Positions 59,246 through 64,000 of a DNA stretch of 64,000 nucleotides are shown one piece after another. The position numbers were made by a program, and so were the translations under genes. The notes below the pieces were generated by a model that made no database searches, was not told the DNA's origin, and worked only from the letters and a program-made list of their open reading frames with translations. Position 1 is the stretch's first letter; each line of letters begins with the position of its first letter. Source of the stretch: Spirometra erinaceieuropaei. Taxonomy: Eukaryota; Platyhelminthes; Cestoda; Diphyllobothriidea; Diphyllobothriidae. The DNA lies in assembly GCA_902702965.1 (NCBI GenBank), contig CACRXP010000427.1:46986-110985 (forward strand). Direction: 5' to 3'.

Positions 59246-60640
59246 CGGGGACACAAAAGTAACCGCTACCTCGGACACGCCCAAATCATCCAGCTCCTGA
59301 AGTTCTGTCTCAAGACGTACTTTACGTTCGACGGAACAATCTACGAGCAGTTGAAGGGAACGCCAATGGGTTCGCCGATTTCGGGACTCATAGCCGAGGC
59401 GGTCCTACAACGGCTGGAGTCGCTGGTTTTCCGACACCACAGACCGAAATGTTGGGCTCGGTATGAGGATGACACCTTCGTCGTCATCGAACGGGATCAG
59501 GTGCTGACGTTCAAAGAACAACTCAACGCCGTCTTCCCGGACATTCAATTTACGATGGAGGAGGAGGAGGAAAACAATCAGCTGGCCTTCCTGGATGTCC
59601 TCGTCTGCCGCAAAGATTGTGGTGGCCTAAAAACCAAAGTGTTCAGGAAAGCGACAAATACGACGCAAATACTGAACTTCAATAGCAACCAACCGATCAG
59701 TCATAAACGCAGTTGCAAGAGGGCGCTATACCGGCGCGTTGAGACGCACTGCAGTGAAATGGAAGACAAGGTTGCTGAACTACAATATCTTCGACGGGTA
59801 ATGAGAGCCAATGGTTACCCGCGCAGCTTTGTCAACCAGTGCATACGAAAGGGATACCAGAGACCAAATCCAACCGGACCCAAATTTTGGCGGGCTCTTC
59901 CGTACGTGAAGAACGTCTCGGAAGCCGTCAGTCGTCTTCTCACTCCACTTGGAGTTGGGGTTGCACACAGGCCGGAAGAAAACATTAGGCGCCAAGTCAT
60001 GAGACCAAAAGACCCGCTGCCACGGCAGGACACGTCTGGAGTCATTTACCGGATCTGGTGTAGTTGCGGACAAAGCAATTATATCGGAGAAACTGGGAGA
60101 TTGCTCCGTACGCGAATTGCCGAGCACGCAGCAGCAGTGAGGCGGGGAGACGCTAACTCTCAGGTGGCGGCACACTCGACGGGACCCGGCCATATTTTCA
60201 AATTTCAAGAGGTCGAAGTCCTCGCAAGGGGTGACAGCCGCGTGAGCCGCGAGCTGCTCGAGTCATGGTTCTCAGGCCCGCAATCCATCAACAAGCACAA
60301 TGACCTCCCGGTACCCTATAGCGTACTGCGATTTCCCCTGGGCAGGAGAATCAGTCACGTGGGGAGGGCGCGGGCGAGCAATCATCACGGTGACAGTGAG
60401 CCATTTTGCCGAGCAATCGTCACACCAGCATCCAGCACGGATGACGAAATCGCGACCATTAACGACTCGGACTCGGACCGCCAAGCCACCGCCGCATCAA
60501 TTACGACCCCAGCGGCGATTGTGAGAACTGTTAATTGCAGTGCGCATGCGGTCCAACGGCAGCCACGTGCTATAAATACTGCACTCCTGGTGCCACAATC
60601 ACCTTTATCTGCTAATTTCTCTGATAATGGATTCGAGTAA
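59246..60640 (+). CDS. Penelope-like reverse transcriptase / GIY-YIG endonuclease (partial, open frame)
   Basis: The open frame runs from 59246 with no true start; the first in-frame TTG is 59351 and the first ATG 59366. Numbered from 59351 (429 residues), GTPMGSPISG (3-12) is the RT motif before the catalytic site and YEDDTFVV (38-45) the catalytic loop. NQLAFLDVLV (76-85) is the following conserved motif. GVIYRIWCSCG (230-240) and YIGET (244-248) open the GIY-YIG nuclease, with R255, E258-H259, E301 or E304 in RELLESW, and N314 or N317 in SINKHNDLP as candidate catalytic residues. A Ser/Thr/Ala-rich tail follows. PLE proteins reverse-transcribe their RNA at nicked DNA. The missing RT N-terminus means this copy cannot act alone. 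No internal stop is present, so it is probably a young truncated insertion. TAA is at 60638-60640. Confidence 0.92.
   Translation, partial: RGHKSNRYLGHAQIIQLLKFCLKTYFTFDGTIYEQLKGTPMGSPISGLIAEAVLQRLESLVFRHHRPKCWARYEDDTFVVIERDQVLTFKEQLNAVFPDIQFTMEEEEENNQLAFLDVLVCRKDCGGLKTKVFRKATNTTQILNFNSNQPISHKRSCKRALYRRVETHCSEMEDKVAELQYLRRVMRANGYPRSFVNQCIRKGYQRPNPTGPKFWRALPYVKNVSEAVSRLLTPLGVGVAHRPEENIRRQVMRPKDPLPRQDTSGVIYRIWCSCGQSNYIGETGRLLRTRIAEHAAAVRRGDANSQVAAHSTGPGHIFKFQEVEVLARGDSRVSRELLESWFSGPQSINKHNDLPVPYSVLRFPLGRRISHVGRARASNHHGDSEPFCRAIVTPASSTDDEIATINDSDSDRQATAASITTPAAIVRTVNCSAHAVQRQPRAINTALLVPQSPLSANFSDNGFE
60571..60578 (+). promoter_or_regulatory. TATA-like box in the PLE 3' repeat
   Basis: TATAAATA lies about 50 bp before the hammerhead-like motif. 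The homologous place at 29226-29232 reads TTATAAC. In PLEs the end repeats can carry the promoter, so this could be one, but the evidence is only the word itself. Confidence 0.2.
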
Positions 60641-60665
60641 GGATCCGAAACGTCAGGCAAATAAA
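60610..60665 (+). ncRNA. Hammerhead-ribozyme-like motif overlapping the PLE stop codon
   Basis: CTGATAA (60621-60627), one extra T, stem II GGATTC (60629-60634) pairing with GGATCC (60641-60646) over 6 bp with one G-U, then GAAACGTC (60647-60654). The TAA stop of the PLE protein (60638-60640) lies in the stem II loop. The catalytic G of the consensus is A here, so this copy is predicted inactive. Confidence 0.5.
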
Positions 60666-60705
60666 TTTCTTGTTCCGGTGATCGATCTTTATCTTCTAAC
60701 CGCTA

Positions 60706-62130
60706 CCATAAAGATATTTGAGCTTTTATATGGACAACCTCGGTATTCCGCGGAAAGGGGATCGCCTGTAGATGTTTCAACTAGCACCTTTGGCGGTGCG
60801 GTCGATCCGAGAACTGCCATGGGGATTTACGGAGGAGATATACGGACGAGTTTCTGCTCTGCCAACGATTGCTGTCCTGAGCCGTAGGGCGGCCTCAGGC
60901 GCACAGTTTTAATAAATCCGACAAATGTGAATATATCACGACGCGCAAGGAGTCACGGCTAGGAGGATTGCATACTGACGGCCTACCTCGGACCTAACGA
61001 TGAGATTTTGGGGATGACTGTGATTCAAGATGCAGTGACACGGCCACGCATGTGAGACCAGGACGGCTCTCAAAAAGGTCTGGTACATGGAATTGGACCA
61101 GGTAGTGCGGAGCAGGTGTTGATGTTTTGCTTAGCCTTGTCAGCCCCTGCTTCTGATAGTCTTTTCGGCCGTCTTGACGTTGTTTTGCCATTGGACCGTG
61201 GTGAGTGGGGGAAGATGACGTGCGATAGGCGCTGCAAAAGTGCATCTTACTTCAAGTAAATACAAGTGCCAGTCGTCACCCCGCGTGCACCATGATGTGG
61301 GGGCACCTGGTGGACTTCGCAGCAGGCGACGATCGAACGTCTAAGGCGACAGCAGCGAGGGAAAACGTGTTGAGCGTTGGTGGCACTCGCCACGTTGTAA
61401 TACTTGTACGGCCGCCTCGGCAGACTGCTGTCTACTCACGTCTTAAGGCAATATCTGTGCATTGTGCGGGTTTGCCCGAACCAGGAGCGTGGTCGTTTCT
61501 CAGGTAGACTTCGCTACAGCCCTGAGCATTTTCAATTACCTGCGGCCCGAAGCAGGTCTCAGAGACAGATCCGATCTCACTGGTCAATCTGGCTGTAAAG
61601 TTGGGTTCACTAAAACCTCCAAATGGACTTCGTTTAAGCTCTTTCGATCCTAAAATGATTTTGAAAGTCAGAGCGCTCGAGCTGACAGGCGGTAGATCTA
61701 CTTCTGAAAAAAGACATAAGTGCGATTTTTTTTCCAGAAACCGATCTGCTGCACCAGCAAATTTTTGACAGAAATATCAAACCTGTGGTTTGACTACACG
61801 GCAGACGTGAACCGCGAAGGGCTTTTGTAAGCTGCAGCGGACTAAAAATGAGTAACAAAGTCAAGAAGAAATCTAACTAAACCTTGTGCTGTGTGAGGAA
61901 ATAAGGCTACACACGGGAGAAGGTCAGTCTATTCCCTTGTTGCATAATGTTCCCATTCGGCGAAGGGTCGGTCGCTTTCTACCTAGCCTCAAGTAGCAAC
62001 GAGTGATATGTTGGAGGGGGTCATTTAATTGCCACAGGGCAGAAATGCAATCACTGAAGGTCGCAATAAATGCAAACATTCGGTGACGGGAACAGATAGT
62101 TGTGCCAGGGAGGGGGGTTGATTCAAAATA
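60706..62130. other. No recognisable gene; GC-richer repeat-like DNA
   Basis: Short frames of 60-86 codons on both strands without motifs. The base composition is clearly more GC-rich than the rest of the window, as expected for transposon debris. Confidence 0.35.
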
Positions 62131-62990
62131 TGTGACTGAGGGTGAGGTTGCGGTGAGCGGACTTTCGAAGCACCTGCCGCATTCCCCCCTCACTCACCCA
62201 CCTTAGCCCGGTGCTAAAACCAAGAAACCCCGAGGCGGGATCAGATGCGTTGGCTGACAGCCGTTAACCAACTCGTCTACGGCTGCCATACACAAACCAG
62301 ATTCAGGCAGGATTTCGTACAAAAATAGCTACAGCTAGGATGCCAAATAAGTGTCCTAGAGGCCGCATCAATAGGCTAATGAGGTATAACCCCCCACTCA
62401 TTGGAGAGGACCGAGCAATTCAGTCAGTTGGGCAGCCTTCCTAGCCAGGACTTTTAGCGCACCGCGGCAGATTCAAGCGCGCCAGTTTATGCTGATGGAG
62501 TCGACCTCACTATCTCCCCCAGACACCAGTCCAATGTCCCGGCCGGACGGTCGACTGGTGCAAGGACTGGACGCAGTGACTGACAGTGAGAGTTGAAAGC
62601 AGCCCGTCTGGGCGTGCAACGCAAACGACCTGGCCCATGGGGATTCCACGCTGGGGAGTAGACTTCTCGGGTCGCATATGTGTTAGTGTCATGAAGGTCA
62701 GACAGAGAGGGACCCAAAGAGTAGGCTTCCCATTTGCGTGAAAGGTGTGAATTCGGTGCTTGCGGTGCCCGACAAGGGACGGATTTACGCGGCTTATGTG
62801 CCAGTGAGATATTCGGTGATGGGCTTTGACAGGCGGTTCTCATTGGCGCAATTCTGGCAGTCTCACCCGTGCGCCACCACATAGTTATTACGATAGTACA
62901 GGTTGTTGTTGGCTACCCCTGTGTCCCTGTGACCTACCGACCTCGCCTGTGAATTTAGATTCAACTGGCCAGGCCTCGCAACTATTTCGT
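62130..62990. repeat. GC-rich repeat-like block, family unknown
   Basis: CACCTGCCGCATTCCCCCCT, then CTCACTCACCCACCTTAGCC, is shared in part with 33.67-33.72 kb. The following block to about 62990, including a 131-codon minus-strand frame (62487-62882), is GC-rich with no recognised domain. I infer an interspersed repeat from composition and the shared piece only. Confidence 0.35.
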
Positions 62991-63059
62991 AACCGTCTTA
63001 CACGGGCAACCGAAGAGGTCTATCCCAACTGATTTCTAGGTCCATGTAGGTAATATTTG

Positions 63060-63240
63060 GATTTTTAAACAAAAATTCACACAATGGGTGAGATCGTAGA
63101 ACTTTACTCCAGAGCCCTGTATCTCTGGTTTTGGACAATATTAAGCGGGCAGCGTGATTGACCGGTGAGAGAAGCCTCAGCATCCACCGTCTGTCCGCAT
63201 AATCTAGCTTCAATTTAATTAGGATAAAATTAAGGAATGT
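63060..63240 (-). pseudogene. Possible LINE (CR1/jockey-type) 3' coding fragment
   Basis: Within the minus-strand frame 63336-62998 the stretch SPVNHAARLILSKT, then SKVLRSHPLCEF, resembles the conserved segment after the RT domain of CR1/jockey-like LINEs, where LQRVQNAAARLI is followed about 12-15 residues later by L..LHWLPV. Only this short piece fits. There is no RT catalytic site and no endonuclease, so it would be a decayed remnant. Confidence 0.35.
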
Positions 63241-63336
63241 TGACGGCGAATTAAGCATGCATGACAATCGAAGACGAGGGGGTAGCAGCAGACAGTCTAA
63301 TTTAGTAGAGTAACCGTGATATCCACGACCAGCCAT

Positions 63337-64000
63337 CTCTCGTGCATCCTTTCCTCCTTAAACTTCGGTTTCCCCTGCATCCACTATTACCCTCGGATTA
63401 ACCAGCCTGCTCTTCAAACAATCCGCCTAATGGATATTCGTCAAAGGCATCGGCCGATTTAATGCAAAAATGTCTCTTGGAACTTTTCTTTCACTCCCTC
63501 GCAATGCGTGGAGGTATAAAAAATACCAAGTTCTTCTAGCTATCGTCGAATGGAGTATTTTCAACCTCTGCATTTCTTAAGCTCTATATTTGGCCTACTC
63601 AAAAGTACATCCAGACCCAACTAGTAGCATCGGGAGATCCCGAGGACCTCCTCCAAGCGATTCTACCGACCATTTGCAGCTTCTTTCACCACCTACTAAA
63701 CCAAAAAACCCGTTCTCTGTAGAAGAAAACGGTAAGCTCATGATTTACTGTACAAGCCGAAAAAAGTAGACGAGGTACACGGGTTGAGATAAACATCTCT
63801 AGACGTTCCTCTTGCCCGTTTTGAGCCGGAGTAGGTCCTTTTCACGTAGAATGGCGCGGCTTTTGTCGATAGGCCTTATTACGCGTCCAGCCTTCAGGAT
63901 GACTTTTGGCTTGGTCAATTCCCTGTGTGCTGATTCGGTGGTCCACTCGCGACTCACTGGCTGATCAATCGCGGCCTCAAACTGTTCTGGTGTGGAGTAA
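63337..64000. other. No recognisable feature
   Basis: No frame of note and no repeat shared with the other families in the window. Confidence 0.4.

Larger units (their letters stand above)
59246..60705 (+). mobile_element. Penelope-like element, 5'-truncated, best-preserved copy
   Basis: About 1.46 kb from the edge of the telomere-like element (after the in-frame TAG at 59243-59245) to the TTC-type tail near 60705. It comprises a partial RT, linker, GIY-YIG, a C-terminal extension and a 3' end with a hammerhead-like motif. The 5' half of the element (N-terminal RT and any upstream long repeat) is absent. The 3' end aligns with 16.01-16.08 and 29.2-29.35 kb. Confidence 0.88.

Noticed and set aside
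1..64000. CRISPR arrays, bacterial operons, rRNA genes
   Set aside because: No regularly spaced identical repeats, no ribosome-binding-site-linked gene rows and no rRNA core sequences were seen; the window is eukaryotic in character.

Overview
The window looks like non-coding, repeat-rich DNA from a eukaryotic (metazoan) genome. It is AT-rich with short GC-richer islands, and no reading frame can be read as a host gene, exon series or operon. Almost everything recognisable is mobile-element debris. Several features fit a flatworm, and a tapeworm of the diphyllobothriidean kind is my best guess: Penelope-like elements (PLEs) with GIY-YIG endonucleases, a tRNA-headed SINE family and degenerate TTAGGG/CCCTAA tracts. 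The organism is an inference from style, not proof. Three runs of N (81, exactly 1000, and 202 bases) show a scaffolded draft assembly.

Layout. 0.97-2.74 kb, 4.23-5.20 kb and 47.56-48.54 kb hold about 1-kb palindromic (foldback/MITE-like) DNA elements of one family; the first site is two nested copies. About 8.2, 9.2, 11.6, 50.0, 51.5, 52.5 and 59.0 kb hold copies of a small element with inverted ends (GACACGGGAATAGGAACC-like) and a degenerate telomere-like core; two of them lie inside a duplicated unit of about 650 bp (51.07 and 52.04 kb). tRNA-derived SINE copies lie at 16.35-17.0, 18.65, 30.25, 40.8 and 41.75-42.04 kb.

PLEs are the only protein-coding content. A long open frame at 59.25-60.64 kb carries the C-terminal half of a reverse transcriptase (YEDD) and an intact-looking GIY-YIG domain. 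A second lineage is present as a 20.23-21.80 kb copy with 284-bp inverted ends and two in-frame stops, and as broken fragments at 11.1, 33.0 and 43.2 kb. A PLE whose body is hidden by the 1000-N gap (28.2-29.2 kb) shows only its perfect 142-bp inverted ends.

The most interesting signal is a hammerhead-ribozyme-like motif at the 3' ends of the first PLE lineage (16.03, 28.13, 29.28 and 60.64 kb). CTGANGA, a 6-bp stem II, GAAA and a self-complementary ACGT/AGCT helix III recur, with compensatory changes between copies. Only the 28/29-kb copies keep the catalytic G. One core residue of spacing is non-canonical (an extra T before stem II), so activity is unproven.
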